This document shows, piece by piece, positions 1 through 9,032 of a stretch of DNA of 64,000 nucleotides. Source of the DNA: Bradyrhizobium sp. CB82 (GTDB taxonomy: Bacteria > Pseudomonadota > Alphaproteobacteria > Rhizobiales > Xanthobacteraceae); NCBI RefSeq assembly GCF_029714405.1, contig NZ_CP121650.1:6391001-6455000 (forward strand), read 5' to 3'. The translations under genes were made by a program, and so were the position numbers. Each line of letters starts with the position of its first letter. Position 1 is the stretch's first letter. Below the pieces are notes generated by a model that made no database searches, had not been told where the DNA came from, and was given only the letters and a program-made list of their open reading frames with translations.

Positions 1-247
1 CGTTATCGTTCCGCGCGGTGTGGATCAACAGCAGAGCGCCGACGAGCGTCCCGTCATGCTCGAGCATGTAGCCGAAGCGCGTAAAGCCTTCGGGTACCTC
101 CCGCACGGACATGCGCCGGAGTCCGTCCATCCAGTAGTTGCGCGTTCGGACTGGAAAGCCGCGTGCCAAAAGGTCGGCGATGGCGTCCAGATCGGCTATT
201 CCTATCTCGCGGCATCGGATCATGGTCCGAACTGAACTCTCACTCAT
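1..247 (-). CDS. GNAT family N-acetyltransferase, N-terminal part (runs off window)
   Basis: The minus-strand reading frame starts at ATG 247 and is still open at base 1, giving about 82 N-terminal residues. The sequence (REIGIADLDAIADLLARGF near the start, then MLEHDGTLVGALLLIH) has the helix-then-strand pattern of the beginning of a GNAT acyltransferase fold. The acetyl-CoA-binding motif would lie outside the window. Its start overlaps the last 8 bases of the upstream metA-like gene, so the two are probably translated together as the end of the same operon. The substrate cannot be told. It could acylate an amine made by the cluster. Family assignment is by pattern and moderately sure. Confidence 0.6.
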   Translation of the reverse strand, partial: MSESSVRTMIRCREIGIADLDAIADLLARGFPVRTRNYWMDGLRRMSVREVPEGFTRFGYMLEHDGTLVGALLLIHTARNDN

Positions 248-1397
248 AATGTCCGAGCCGCTGCTTGGTCATCGGGTTTGGCGAGCGCGCCAAGCGAGCG
301 GATCGAGCCGCAACCAATTTGCGTCCATGACCATCCGCCGGAATTCCGGCTGCGGAGAGAGCCGCTTCTCGCGCCCCCAACGGTTTTGCGCGCCCAGCTT
401 GCTGCGACATCATGTACAGCAACCAGTTGCGGTATATGCGCTTGGCCGGCAGACGCCAGACGTTGTTCAGGTCCTTCGCCAACTGATCGGCCGGAAAGTC
501 GGCGAAAAGCTCCGGGTGTCTGTCGGAAAGGGCTTTCTGTCGGAAAGCGGTCAGTATCTGTTCCGCCTCTGCGTCGAAATAACCGCTCGGTATCGTCGGA
601 CAGACTTCGTTCTCGCCCCGGAGGAAGCGGCCCATGTCTCTTCTATGTTCGCCCAGCAGGCTCTGGGTTTCGTATTCCGGATGGCCCTGGAAATGGACGA
701 AAAGGCTCTTCTTCTGCTGCTTGATGAAGCAGTCGACCCCAGCCTCGCCCGACCAGGTGAGAACCGAATATCCGCAGTTCGCGAGTTCTCGCTCCTGCAC
801 CTCGTTCCATCGGGCGTGCGGTATTCTGAAGGTCTTCGGCACGTCTTGCATCAGGGGATGATGTCTCTTCTTTGTCTGAGCGAAGACACCGAAGCATTTT
901 GCGGGCAGCTTGTGGCGCGCAACGCCGTCCATGTGCAGAACGGCAGCATGGACGGCCAGACAGGAAAACACCGACGACACGGTATTCTCTCTGGCCCATT
1001 CGGCGATCTGGACGAAGGTGGCCCAATATGGCTCGTCCGTGAGGCTGGCGGCTCTAGGTTCGGCGCCCGTCACGATTACCCCGTCCAGCCTCCTGTTCAG
1101 CAAATCGCCGACGCCACGGTAGTATCGACGCACGTAATCGCGGCCCCATTCCGAACGGGGGGTCGCCTCCATCGTATAGAAATGCAGCCTGACCAAAAGT
1201 CGTCCGGCCGCCGCATCGAGCAGGTCAAACAGCTGGCGCTCGGTCGACATCAAGGCAGCATCCGACATGTTGTTGATGAGCCCGATGTCGAGGCACTCCA
1301 CCCGATTTGGCGGCGATGCAATAGCAGCGCGGCCTCCACTCCGCGCTCGCAAGAAGAGGTGATGGTCGTCGGAGTCGATATCGATTAGTACTGGCAT
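240..1397 (-). CDS. metA: homoserine O-acyltransferase, MetA (HTS) family
   Basis: 385 residues, slightly longer than typical MetA (about 310) because of a C-terminal tail. The family activates homoserine by transferring a succinyl or acetyl group to its hydroxyl, the entry step to methionine. The glutamine-amidotransferase-like catalytic residues are visible: nucleophile C146 in FSCLAVHA, and H239 and E241 in the GHPEY motif. The loop that sets acyl donor choice reads TGAEPR, which matches neither the classic succinyl nor the classic acetyl form I know, so the donor is left open. It follows metY and the carrier-protein ligase on the same strand with a 27-base gap and overlaps the GNAT gene, which suggests use within this cluster and not only housekeeping methionine synthesis. 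Confidence 0.85.
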   Translation of the reverse strand: MPVLIDIDSDDHHLFLRARSGGRAAIASPPNRVECLDIGLINNMSDAALMSTERQLFDLLDAAAGRLLVRLHFYTMEATPRSEWGRDYVRRYYRGVGDLLNRRLDGVIVTGAEPRAASLTDEPYWATFVQIAEWARENTVSSVFSCLAVHAAVLHMDGVARHKLPAKCFGVFAQTKKRHHPLMQDVPKTFRIPHARWNEVQERELANCGYSVLTWSGEAGVDCFIKQQKKSLFVHFQGHPEYETQSLLGEHRRDMGRFLRGENEVCPTIPSGYFDAEAEQILTAFRQKALSDRHPELFADFPADQLAKDLNNVWRLPAKRIYRNWLLYMMSQQAGRAKPLGAREAALSAAGIPADGHGRKLVAARSARLARSPNPMTKQRLGHYE

Positions 1398-1424
1398 CGG
1401 AATGCCTTCATGGTTGACGCAACA

Positions 1425-2699
1425 TCAATTCGCAGCGCATAGCGCCTGGTCGAGATCCGTGATGATGTCGTCGATGTGCTCGATTCCGACGCTCAGCCTG
1501 ATCATCTCGGGCCGTACGCCGGCCTTGTCCTGCTCTTCGGGCGACATTTGCCGGTGCGTGGTCGATGCGGGGTGGCAGGCGAGCGATTTCGCGTCGCCAA
1601 TATTGACCAGCCGCTTGCAGAGCTTCAGCGCGTCGTAGAATCGCTTACCCGCCTCGAAGCCTCCTGCCACGCCAAAGGTCAGCAGTGAACACGCACGGCC
1701 ACCTAGATACTTCTGTGTCAGCGCGAAATAGGGACTATCCTCAAAGCCCGCATAATTCACCCACCCGACACGGCGGTCGTCGCGCAAGAACCGCGCGACC
1801 TTCTCGCCATTATCGACGTGCCGCTCGATCCGCAGCGCGACGGTTTCAATGCCCTGGAGCAGCAGGAAAGCATTCATCGGTGCCAGGACGGCGCCCGTGG
1901 TCCTCTGGGAGACGGCGCGGCAACGCGCAATGTAAGCAGCGGCCCCGTAGCGCTCGGTAAAGACGAGCCCGTGATATGATTGCTCTGGTTCGTTCATCAT
2001 CCGGAAGCGGCGGCGATGCTCCGCCCATGGGAAGCGGCCGCTGTCGACGATAACTCCACCGAGCGTAGTGCCGTGTCCGCCCATGAATTTCGTCAGCGAC
2101 TCCACCACGATGTCTGCGCCATATTCGATCGGCCTGAGCAGGATCGGTGTCGGCACCGTGTTGTCGACGATCAGCGGGACGCCATGCCTGTGCGCGACGT
2201 CGGCCATCGCTTCGATGTCGCAGACATTTCCGGCCGGATTTCCGACGCTCTCGCAGAACACCGCCCGCGTATCGGCGTCGATCAATCGTTCTAGGCTCGC
2301 AGGCTGGTCGTCTTCTGAAAACCGGACGGTAGTGCCTTGCCTCGGCAGGATGTGCGCGAACAGCGTATGCGTGGTTCCGTAGAGCTGCGGGACCGAGACG
2401 ATGTTGGTGCCCATCTCCGCGATATTGGCCACCGCATAGTTCACCGCGGCCTGACCACAGGCCACGCTGAGTGCCTCGATGCCGCCTTCCAGGGCGGCGA
2501 CGCGACTCTCGAGCACCGCATTGGTCGGATTGCCGATCCGCGTGTAGCGGAAGCCGTCCACTTCAAGGTTGAAGAGCGCGGCTCCATGATCGGCGCTGTC
2601 GAAAGCGTACGAGGCCGTCTGGTAGATCGGCACGGCGACCGCCTTGGTGACCGGATCGTCTTTGAAGCCGCCGTGGACGGCGATGGTCTCTCTTCTCAT
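1425..2699 (-). CDS. metY: O-acetylhomoserine/O-succinylhomoserine sulfhydrylase (MetY-like)
   Basis: 424-residue PLP enzyme of the Cys/Met metabolism family. These enzymes replace the acyl group of an activated homoserine with sulfide (or another thiol) to give homocysteine. The PLP lysine is K204 in SLTKFMGGHG, preceded by the VDNTVPTP cofactor motif and by the RYTRIGNPTN signature near residue 52. The open frame continues upstream to 3269, but that extension is a shadow of the ligase gene; the start MRRETIAVHGG at 2699 matches the family N-terminus. With metA downstream it forms a two-step homoserine to homocysteine module inside a carrier-protein cluster. Confidence 0.9.
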   Translation of the reverse strand: MRRETIAVHGGFKDDPVTKAVAVPIYQTASYAFDSADHGAALFNLEVDGFRYTRIGNPTNAVLESRVAALEGGIEALSVACGQAAVNYAVANIAEMGTNIVSVPQLYGTTHTLFAHILPRQGTTVRFSEDDQPASLERLIDADTRAVFCESVGNPAGNVCDIEAMADVAHRHGVPLIVDNTVPTPILLRPIEYGADIVVESLTKFMGGHGTTLGGVIVDSGRFPWAEHRRRFRMMNEPEQSYHGLVFTERYGAAAYIARCRAVSQRTTGAVLAPMNAFLLLQGIETVALRIERHVDNGEKVARFLRDDRRVGWVNYAGFEDSPYFALTQKYLGGRACSLLTFGVAGGFEAGKRFYDALKLCKRLVNIGDAKSLACHPASTTHRQMSPEEQDKAGVRPEMIRLSVGIEHIDDIITDLDQALCAAN

Positions 2700-2782
2700 G
2701 GAGGCGGGCCCTTTGGCTCTTCGATCCCGGGAGATCTCGGGATGTCCTTGGCGCATCGCGCGTCCTCCAATTCCAACGCCGC

Positions 2783-3736
2783 CTACTGGCCGTTCCTCGG
2801 GAAACCGAGCAGGTCCCGTACCGCGGTCGGCCAGCGCGCAGTGTTTCCGCCATGGGTGTGGAACATGGCGACGGCGAGACGGTCCATTCCGAATGCCACG
2901 CAGGCGGTATGTGCCGGCTCGCCGGCCGCATCCAGGATGCCCCAGGTGGCGCCAAAATGTTCGCGGTGATAGTTGAAGCTCATGCAAGCGGTGGGGCGCT
3001 CCTCGGAGCGCAGAGGCACCAGCAATTCGAATTTCAGCGACTGCTGCTTTTGACTCACCGCCATCATCTGGCCGACCCGGCCAAAGAACGGATCGCTGGC
3101 GTAGTCGACCCTGAAGGTCAGTCCGAGATCGCGGGCAATCTCCTGTGCCCGCACGATCCAGCGCTCCCGGAACGCGGAAGCTTGGTCGGGGCTGCCGATG
3201 CTGACGAATTCGCGCATCCTGAAGGACTGCAGCCGGTCGAGATGATGCGAGGGCTCGCGACGGAAGCAATCGGCGGCCACGTCGAAGCGCCAGCCGCCCG
3301 CCGGTACGGGTCCGCGGCTCGCTGCAATTGGATAAACCGGATAGCAGGCGGCCGGCGACAGCACGAGGTCGGCCGGTGAAAGCGACGTGGTCCAGTCGCC
3401 GCCGGCGTCGAAGCGGCTGACCGCGGCGTGGATTTCACTCTCCGTGCCGTGCAGGCCGCAGACGCAACCAAGGAGGTTCGGAAAGCTCTTCAGATAGCCC
3501 GACTTCTCGAGTTGCGCGCGATTCATGACGGGGGGGAAGCGCATCACTTCGGTGTCCGCCTCGCGATACCGCGAGATCAGCACTGCAAGCCGCTCTACGA
3601 CGTCTTCATAGAGCGCGGTGCGGCCATAGACCCCCGGAGAGCCCATCTCGTGGAACAGCAAATCGGTGAGATAGTCCAGCGGGTCGGACGGACGCGAAGA
3701 GGATTTCGTCTGTGCTGCAAACCTGGCCACGTTCAT
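2783..3736 (-). CDS. amino acid:[carrier protein] ligase (seryl-tRNA synthetase homologue, Bll0957 type)
   Basis: 317 residues. This family looks like the catalytic core of atypical archaeal seryl-tRNA synthetase without a tRNA-binding domain. It adenylates a small amino acid (glycine or alanine in the studied cases) and loads it on the phosphopantetheine arm of a dedicated carrier protein. The zinc-site residues seen here, C131 (AACYPVYP), E176 (MREFV) and C279 (TACVAFG), fall at the numbers reported for Bradyrhizobium Bll0957, so this is a close orthologue. The C-terminal FGMDRLAVAMF is the class II motif 3 region with its ATP-binding arginine. It lies between metY and an acyl-CoA dehydrogenase gene; the probable partner carrier protein starts at 5191 in the divergent operon. 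Confidence 0.92.
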   Translation of the reverse strand: MNVARFAAQTKSSSRPSDPLDYLTDLLFHEMGSPGVYGRTALYEDVVERLAVLISRYREADTEVMRFPPVMNRAQLEKSGYLKSFPNLLGCVCGLHGTESEIHAAVSRFDAGGDWTTSLSPADLVLSPAACYPVYPIAASRGPVPAGGWRFDVAADCFRREPSHHLDRLQSFRMREFVSIGSPDQASAFRERWIVRAQEIARDLGLTFRVDYASDPFFGRVGQMMAVSQKQQSLKFELLVPLRSEERPTACMSFNYHREHFGATWGILDAAGEPAHTACVAFGMDRLAVAMFHTHGGNTARWPTAVRDLLGFPRNGQ

Positions 3737-3763
3737 TCAAGCTCCCTCCGTCGAGGAGAAATA

Positions 3764-4996
3764 TCAATCGCGCAGAGACGCCGGGACGGCGCTCATCAGC
3801 GTGGTGGTCCCCATGCTGGCGAGGATGCGGTCGTTGTTGATCATGATCGGAGCGGAAAGCACGTCGCGGAGATGGCGGCCGACGCTGACGTCGGTGTCGT
3901 TGCGGTAGCCTGAGAGGCCGCAGGCGCGCATCGCATGCATGACGGCCGTGACCGCGAGTTCAGAGGCCTCCACCTTGAGAAGATTGATCGAGGACTGGAA
4001 GTCGACGGACGACAATGCGCGCTCGTCTCGTTGTCGGGCCGCATAGGACTCGAGGTTGGCGGCGATGATGGCACGCAGTTTCGTCAGCGTCATCCTGGCG
4101 GAGGTGAAATGCGCCGCGCCGGGAGGCATGTTGCCGCCGGCCCCTCGCGCGGCCTTGCGGACGAACAGCTGCGCGCGATCCACCGCAGCGGCCGCGATTC
4201 CCGCCCAGACCGATGACCAGCACAAGTGGGCGACGGGCGTCATCGTCTGCGCATGGATCCTCTCGTAGGCTACGGGGAATATCTGGTCCGCGGAGCCCCT
4301 GAAGTTCAGCTTGAAACCGGCACTGCAGGTTCCACGCATGCCAAGCGTCTCCCATGCGAGGGTCGGTTCAAGCGTGTAGTCGTCCCGCGTGATGGCCAGC
4401 AACACCTGATCGGATCCGGCGGCGTCGTCCGCTCGGCGCGCGATGGTGACGATGCCGTCTGCCTCCGCACCGTAGGAAATTACCGTTGCGTCGCGCACCA
4501 GCGAGATCTCGACCCCCGAGCGCTCTACCGCGGCAGTGCTGAAGCGTATGTTTCCGCCGTTCTGACCTTCCGTGGTCGACGACGCCAGCAGCAATTGTTC
4601 GGCTGCAACACGGCGCATGAAGCTTTCATGCCAGGTGCTGCCTACGCCGTGGCGAACCAGGCAGGCGATCTTGGTCTGATGCATCGCGAAGATCATTCCG
4701 GTCGAGGCGCAGGCGCGGCCGAGCGCGTAGCACATGTCGGTCACCTCGAAGAGCGATGCGCCCTCGCCGCCGAATGCGATCGGGATCTGTGCTCCCAGAA
4801 GCCTCTCCCTGCGCGCCGCGTCGATGGCCTTCCGCGGGAAGCGCGCCTCGCGGTCGACTGCTTCGGCTTCCGACGCCGCGGCCTCCGCCACCGCCGCCGT
4901 CCTCTGCTGGAACGAGAAGGTGTCGTGAGGGCATGGCACTCGGCCGCTTTCCGGGGCGAAATTGCGGAACTGGGCTTCCTGCACGTTCATGGCCAA
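3764..4996 (-). CDS. acyl-CoA dehydrogenase-like flavoprotein
   Basis: 410 residues with the three-part acyl-CoA dehydrogenase layout: helical N-terminal domain (about 25-130), middle beta domain (about 135-240, including ASSTTEGQNGGNIRF and WETLGMRGTCS) and a C-terminal four-helix domain. Family members oxidise the alpha-beta bond of acyl thioesters with FAD, or act as flavin monooxygenases. Relatives in peptide pathways work on aminoacyl groups held on carrier proteins. Because it sits directly upstream (27 bases) of the aminoacyl carrier protein ligase, an aminoacyl-S-carrier-protein substrate is a reasonable inference. A second in-frame Met two codons inside is an alternative start. Confidence 0.85.
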   Translation of the reverse strand: MAMNVQEAQFRNFAPESGRVPCPHDTFSFQQRTAAVAEAAASEAEAVDREARFPRKAIDAARRERLLGAQIPIAFGGEGASLFEVTDMCYALGRACASTGMIFAMHQTKIACLVRHGVGSTWHESFMRRVAAEQLLLASSTTEGQNGGNIRFSTAAVERSGVEISLVRDATVISYGAEADGIVTIARRADDAAGSDQVLLAITRDDYTLEPTLAWETLGMRGTCSAGFKLNFRGSADQIFPVAYERIHAQTMTPVAHLCWSSVWAGIAAAAVDRAQLFVRKAARGAGGNMPPGAAHFTSARMTLTKLRAIIAANLESYAARQRDERALSSVDFQSSINLLKVEASELAVTAVMHAMRACGLSGYRNDTDVSVGRHLRDVLSAPIMINNDRILASMGTTTLMSAVPASLRD

Positions 4997-5190
4997 CGCC
5001 TCCCCTTTGGTGGTCGGGCGCGACCCGAACCACGTCGAGACGCCCTTCCTGGCGGAATGGGCAATCTAGCCGACCTACCTTGCGGAGTCGGCTGCGCAAA
5101 GGTGGATGCCGAAGCGCACCCGAACCTCAGCGAGGTACCTCGAAGGAGAACTACTGGCCTGATCTGCAGTCAGGTATCGTCGCCTCGACA

Positions 5191-5493
5191 ATGATCGTGC
5201 AGGTCAGCGAGGGTGCAGTCGCAATGCAAGGTCGTACCGCGAGCGTGCAGGACCGTGTTCTATCCGTGGTCAGGAGTATCCTCGAGCAGAACGCGATCAC
5301 TGCGGTTGTCCACCCGGAATCGCGGCTCGTGGATATCGGGCTGAACTCGATGAGCATGGTCGAGCTGATGCTCAAGGTCGAATCCGAGTTCGATCTCACT
5401 CTTCCCCAACCGGTGATCACACCCGAGAATTTCCAATCGGTGAAGACGATGGAGACGATGATTCTCAATCAGCTCGGACCGGGAGCAGGATGA
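5191..5493 (+). CDS. acyl/aminoacyl carrier protein (partner of the ligase)
   Basis: 100-residue carrier protein. The phosphopantetheine attachment site is S53 in DIGLNSMSMVELM, and the rest shows the usual four-helix ACP pattern. The frame is open far upstream only as a shadow; ATG 5191 is the first reasonable start, and ATG 5224 (MQGRTASVQD) is an alternative that would leave 89 residues. It begins the plus-strand operon, 194 bases from the divergent flavoprotein gene, and its stop overlaps the next start (ATGA at 5490). By analogy with Bll0957 and its small carrier partners it is probably the protein loaded with glycine or alanine. Confidence 0.87.
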   Translation: MIVQVSEGAVAMQGRTASVQDRVLSVVRSILEQNAITAVVHPESRLVDIGLNSMSMVELMLKVESEFDLTLPQPVITPENFQSVKTMETMILNQLGPGAG

Positions 5494-7382
5494 AGTCAGT
5501 TGGACAGAGATGCTTCCTCGATAACCGAGCAGGCTTCGATTCAATTCAACTGCGTGGTCGGGTCGTAAAATCAGCTGTGATCGAGCCCACGACCAGAAGC
5601 AGCGCTCCGCGGCTTAGACCCTCCACCGCCAAGACCTGGCTGAACGCCATCGCGCTGACTTCGCGGGTCGAGGCCGATCCACACAGGTTGTTCGCCGACG
5701 TCGTGCAGGAATGGGCGCAGCGGCAGCCCGGTCGCCTCGCGTTGCTTTCGGACGATCAATCCATCAGCTACGGAGAGCTTGCTGCTCGGATCAACCGATA
5801 TGCGCGCTGGGCGCGGGGCCAGGGCATCCGTACCGGCCGCACGGTCTGCCTGCTGATGCAGAACCACCCGGACTACCTCGCCTGTTGGCTCGGCATCAGC
5901 AGCGCGGGTGGGACGGTAGCGCTCATCAACACAAGGCTGATCGGCCGATCGCTCGCCCATTGCATCGAAGTCGCGCGTGCCGATCACGTGATCCTCGCCG
6001 CAGACTGCGTGAATGCGTTCGAGACCGCACGACGGCACCTCAACTGCGTGCCGCAAGTCTGGAGGCTCGGTAGCCGTGATACGGCCGCCGATCTGGACGT
6101 GGCGCTCGCCGCCCAAGACATCAGCCCACTGTCTTCCACCGAACGCGGCGATGTCACGATCAACGGACGCGCGCTCCTCATCTACACGTCGGGCACCACC
6201 GGGCTGCCGAAGGCGGCGAACGTCAGTCATCGCCGGATTCTCAGCTGGGGCGGATGGTTTGCCGGTCTGATGGATGCTTCCGTCGACGACCGCCTCTACG
6301 ATTGCCTGCCGCTCCATCATTCAGTCGGCGGTGTCGTGGCACCCTGCAGCATGCTTCACGCGGGCGGCTCGGTCGTGGTCGCGGAGAAATTTTCCGCACG
6401 GAACTTCTGGGACGACGTCGTGCGCTTCGACTGCACCGTCCTCCAATATATCGGAGAGCTCTGCCGATACCTGCTCAAGACGCCGACGTCCTCAAAAGAG
6501 ACCGAACACAGGCTGCGGCTCGCCGTCGGCAATGGATTGCGCGGCGACATCTGGGAGACCTTCGCCGCGCGGTTCGCGATTCCACAGATCCTCGAATTCT
6601 ATGCGGCGACGGAAGGCAATTTTTCGTTGTTCAACGTCGAAGGAAAACCCGGCGCGATCGGCCGGATTCCTCCCGTGCTGGCGCATCGCTTTCCCGCCTC
6701 GATCGTCAAGGTCGATGCCGACAGCGGCAGCCCGGTCCGCAGCGACGCGGGGCTCTGCATCGCGTGCGCCCCCGGCGAAACGGGCGAGGCTATCGGATGC
6801 ATCGACAGCGTCGATCGCGGCGGTGGCCCTTTCGAGGGCTACACGGATCCCGCCGAGACCGAGAAGAAGATTCTGCGCGATGTCTTTGCCGATGGTGATG
6901 CCTGGTTCCGCACCGGCGATCTGATGCTGCGCGACGAGCACGGCTACTTCCACTTCATCGACCGGATCGGCGATACTTTCCGCTGGAAGGGCGAGAATGT
7001 CGCGACCAGCGAGGTAAACGACGCGATCAGGGACTGCCCCGGTGTCGTCGACGCCTCGACCTACGGGATCGCCGTGCCGGCGGCTGACGGCCGCGCCGGC
7101 ATGGCGGCTTTGGTCGTCGACGAGGGTTTCGATTTCGAAACCTTCACGAAACATCTGTCGCGCCGGCTCCCGGCCTATGCGCTTCCGGTCTTCGTCAGGG
7201 TCTGTGGGGCGCTCGACGCCACCGAGACATTCAAGCAGAACAAGCAGCGGCTCATCCGTGAGGGAATCGATCCCTCCGTTGTCAACGATCCGCTATTCCT
7301 GCGCGATCCGGCAACCGGCGACTACCGTCCGATCGACCAGGCAGTCTACGCACGCATCGTCGCCGATGAGATCAGATTTTAG
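5490..7382 (+). CDS. long-chain acyl-CoA/acyl-ACP synthetase, FATP/FadD6-like
   Basis: 630-residue AMP-forming ligase. The phosphate-binding loop YTSGTTGLPK is near residue 231, FYAATEGN near 370, the RTGDL motif near 473, and the catalytic C-terminal lysine lies in ETFKQNKQRL. The C-terminal pattern (FKQNKQRL followed by EGIDP and DPL) is that of the very-long-chain acyl-CoA synthetase/fatty acid transporter branch, so a fatty acid is the likely substrate. About 40 extra residues precede the domain; the ATGA overlap with the carrier gene supports the 5490 start. It could load a fatty acid on one of the two neighbouring carrier proteins or on CoA. Confidence 0.87.
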   Translation: MKSVGQRCFLDNRAGFDSIQLRGRVVKSAVIEPTTRSSAPRLRPSTAKTWLNAIALTSRVEADPHRLFADVVQEWAQRQPGRLALLSDDQSISYGELAARINRYARWARGQGIRTGRTVCLLMQNHPDYLACWLGISSAGGTVALINTRLIGRSLAHCIEVARADHVILAADCVNAFETARRHLNCVPQVWRLGSRDTAADLDVALAAQDISPLSSTERGDVTINGRALLIYTSGTTGLPKAANVSHRRILSWGGWFAGLMDASVDDRLYDCLPLHHSVGGVVAPCSMLHAGGSVVVAEKFSARNFWDDVVRFDCTVLQYIGELCRYLLKTPTSSKETEHRLRLAVGNGLRGDIWETFAARFAIPQILEFYAATEGNFSLFNVEGKPGAIGRIPPVLAHRFPASIVKVDADSGSPVRSDAGLCIACAPGETGEAIGCIDSVDRGGGPFEGYTDPAETEKKILRDVFADGDAWFRTGDLMLRDEHGYFHFIDRIGDTFRWKGENVATSEVNDAIRDCPGVVDASTYGIAVPAADGRAGMAALVVDEGFDFETFTKHLSRRLPAYALPVFVRVCGALDATETFKQNKQRLIREGIDPSVVNDPLFLRDPATGDYRPIDQAVYARIVADEIRF

Positions 7383-7414
7383 CACGTTCGTTTCGTGAGA
7401 GGTGAGGTGTTTCC

Positions 7415-7660
7415 ATGTCGGTCAGATCGAGCATTTTCTCGGCGATGCAACAGATTGCCGAAGAACAAAAGGTCACGCTTCCGCCGCTCCAGGACGATCT
7501 GTCGCTGCAGGAGACGGGGTTCGACTCGCTGGCATTCGCGATCCTGGTCGCTCGGTTGGAGGATCAGCTTGGCGTCGATCCCTTCACCATCGCAGACGCA
7601 GCCGCCTTCCCGTCGACCGTCGGTGAGTTCGTCAGAGCCTACGAGAATGTCCCCGCCTGA
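7415..7660 (+). CDS. second acyl carrier protein
   Basis: 81 residues with attachment serine S38 in ETGFDSLAFAIL, then a short acidic four-helix ACP pattern. A good ribosome site (GAGGTGAGG, 7400-7408) precedes ATG 7415. Its last 14 bases overlap the next gene, so the two products are probably made together, and the adjacent AMP ligase is the natural loading enzyme. It is clearly different in sequence from the carrier at 5191, so the cluster has two separate tethering sites, perhaps one for the amino acid and one for the acyl chain. Confidence 0.88.
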   Translation: MSVRSSIFSAMQQIAEEQKVTLPPLQDDLSLQETGFDSLAFAILVARLEDQLGVDPFTIADAAAFPSTVGEFVRAYENVPA

Positions 7661-9032
7661 GATCTTCTCGCTGCGCCGATATCTCGGCCCGGAGCTGAAG
7701 GGCCGCACGATTTCCGATGCAAGGCATAGCATCTCGCTCACCGACATCCACCGGTACAGCTGCCTGACGGGCGAATCCCGCGAACTATCCGGCCGTTCGG
7801 TGCTGCTTGCGACGTCGAGACAGCTGCTGTCCGCGCTGGCGATGATCGAGCTCGACGGCGTCGTCCGCTGCATGCTTCTGTGCCCGCCCGACCTCGATCC
7901 GGATCGCATCCAGGCCCTGCTTGCGGGTGCCGAGATCGATGCCATCGTCACCGATCGGCCGCTGCAACAATGCGCTGCTGGCTCATATTTGATCGTCGCC
8001 GCCGGCCTGCCCGAACGGTCAAACGTGGAATGGGAAACCCAGCGCGCCACCGAGTGGCTGATGCTGACCTCGGGGACGTCCGGGCTGCCGAAGATCGTCC
8101 GGCATACGCTCGATGGGCTGGCCGGTGCGATCATCGCCGAGGGGCCCGCGCGCCACCGGAGCGCGACCTGGGCGACGTTCTACGATATCCGCCGCTACGG
8201 CGGCCTCCAGATCTTCCTGCGCGCCGTCATCGGCGGCGGATCGATGGTGCTGTCGGAGTCTGGAGAAGCGATCGCGGACCACGTGGCACGGCTGCGGGCG
8301 GCCGGCGTCACCCACATTTCCGGCACGCCATCGCATTGGCGCAAGCTTTTGATGAGCTGCGCGGCCACAAACTTCTCGCCGCGCTACGTCCGCCTGTCCG
8401 GCGAAATCGCCGACCAGGCGTTGCTCGACGGCTTGGCCCGAACGTTTCCGCATGCATCGATCGGCCATGCCTATGCTTCGACCGAGGCCGGCGTCGGTTT
8501 CGCGGTGGACGACGCGCGCGAGGGCTTTCCCGCCGATTTGATTGGACAAAGCCGCGAGGGCGTCGAGATGAAGATCGTCGACGGCTCGCTCCGGATCCGC
8601 TCACACCGAACCGCGCTCGCCTATGTCGGCGCGGATGCGCCGTCGCTCACCGACGCCGAAGGCTTCGTCGACACTGGCGACATGGTCGAGCTGCGCGGCG
8701 AGCGTTGCTACTTTGTCGGCCGGCGCAGCGGCATCATCAACATCGGCGGGCTGAAGGTCCATCCCGAGGAGATCGAGGCCGTGATCAACCGGCACGCCTC
8801 CGTCCAGTTGTCGCGCGCACGATCGCGCAGCAGCCCGATCACCGGCGCCATCGTGGTCGCCGATGTCGTCCTCGCCGCCGGCACCGACAGGGAGCGCCAA
8901 GAGGCGATCCGCACCGAGATTCTCAACCAGTGCAAGGACTGCCTTGCTGCATGGAAGGTGCCTGCGGTGATCCGCTTCGTCGAGCGGCTCGACGTCACCG
9001 CAGCGGGAAAACTGGCGCGCACCGATGCGTAA
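7647..9032 (+). CDS. AMP-dependent acyl ligase (short ANL family)
   Basis: 461 residues. The phosphate loop LTSGTSGLPK is near residue 140, ASTEAG near 275, DTGDM near 345, the hinge motif GGLKVHPEEIE near 368, and the catalytic lysine in AAGKLAR near the end. It is shorter than the FATP-like ligase because the N-terminal half is reduced to about 130 residues. ATG 7647 lies inside the end of the carrier gene; the longer open frame from 7395 is not coding. It probably activates an acid and loads the carrier at 7415. The substrate is unknown. Confidence 0.85.
   Translation: MSPPEIFSLRRYLGPELKGRTISDARHSISLTDIHRYSCLTGESRELSGRSVLLATSRQLLSALAMIELDGVVRCMLLCPPDLDPDRIQALLAGAEIDAIVTDRPLQQCAAGSYLIVAAGLPERSNVEWETQRATEWLMLTSGTSGLPKIVRHTLDGLAGAIIAEGPARHRSATWATFYDIRRYGGLQIFLRAVIGGGSMVLSESGEAIADHVARLRAAGVTHISGTPSHWRKLLMSCAATNFSPRYVRLSGEIADQALLDGLARTFPHASIGHAYASTEAGVGFAVDDAREGFPADLIGQSREGVEMKIVDGSLRIRSHRTALAYVGADAPSLTDAEGFVDTGDMVELRGERCYFVGRRSGIINIGGLKVHPEEIEAVINRHASVQLSRARSRSSPITGAIVVADVVLAAGTDRERQEAIRTEILNQCKDCLAAWKVPAVIRFVERLDVTAAGKLARTDA

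Noticed and set aside
138..1388. Long plus-strand open frame (416 codons) opposite metA
   Set aside because: It is antisense to a MetA-family gene with clear catalytic motifs, and its composition (arginine- and serine-rich, no domain) is that of a shadow frame in GC-rich DNA.
2700..3269. N-terminal extension of the MetY frame
   Set aside because: The extension is a shifted reading of the carrier-protein ligase gene on the same strand; the family start is at 2699.
3428..3913. Plus-strand open frame of 161 codons across the ligase/flavoprotein junction
   Set aside because: It overlaps two genes with clear family motifs on the other strand and has no domain of its own.
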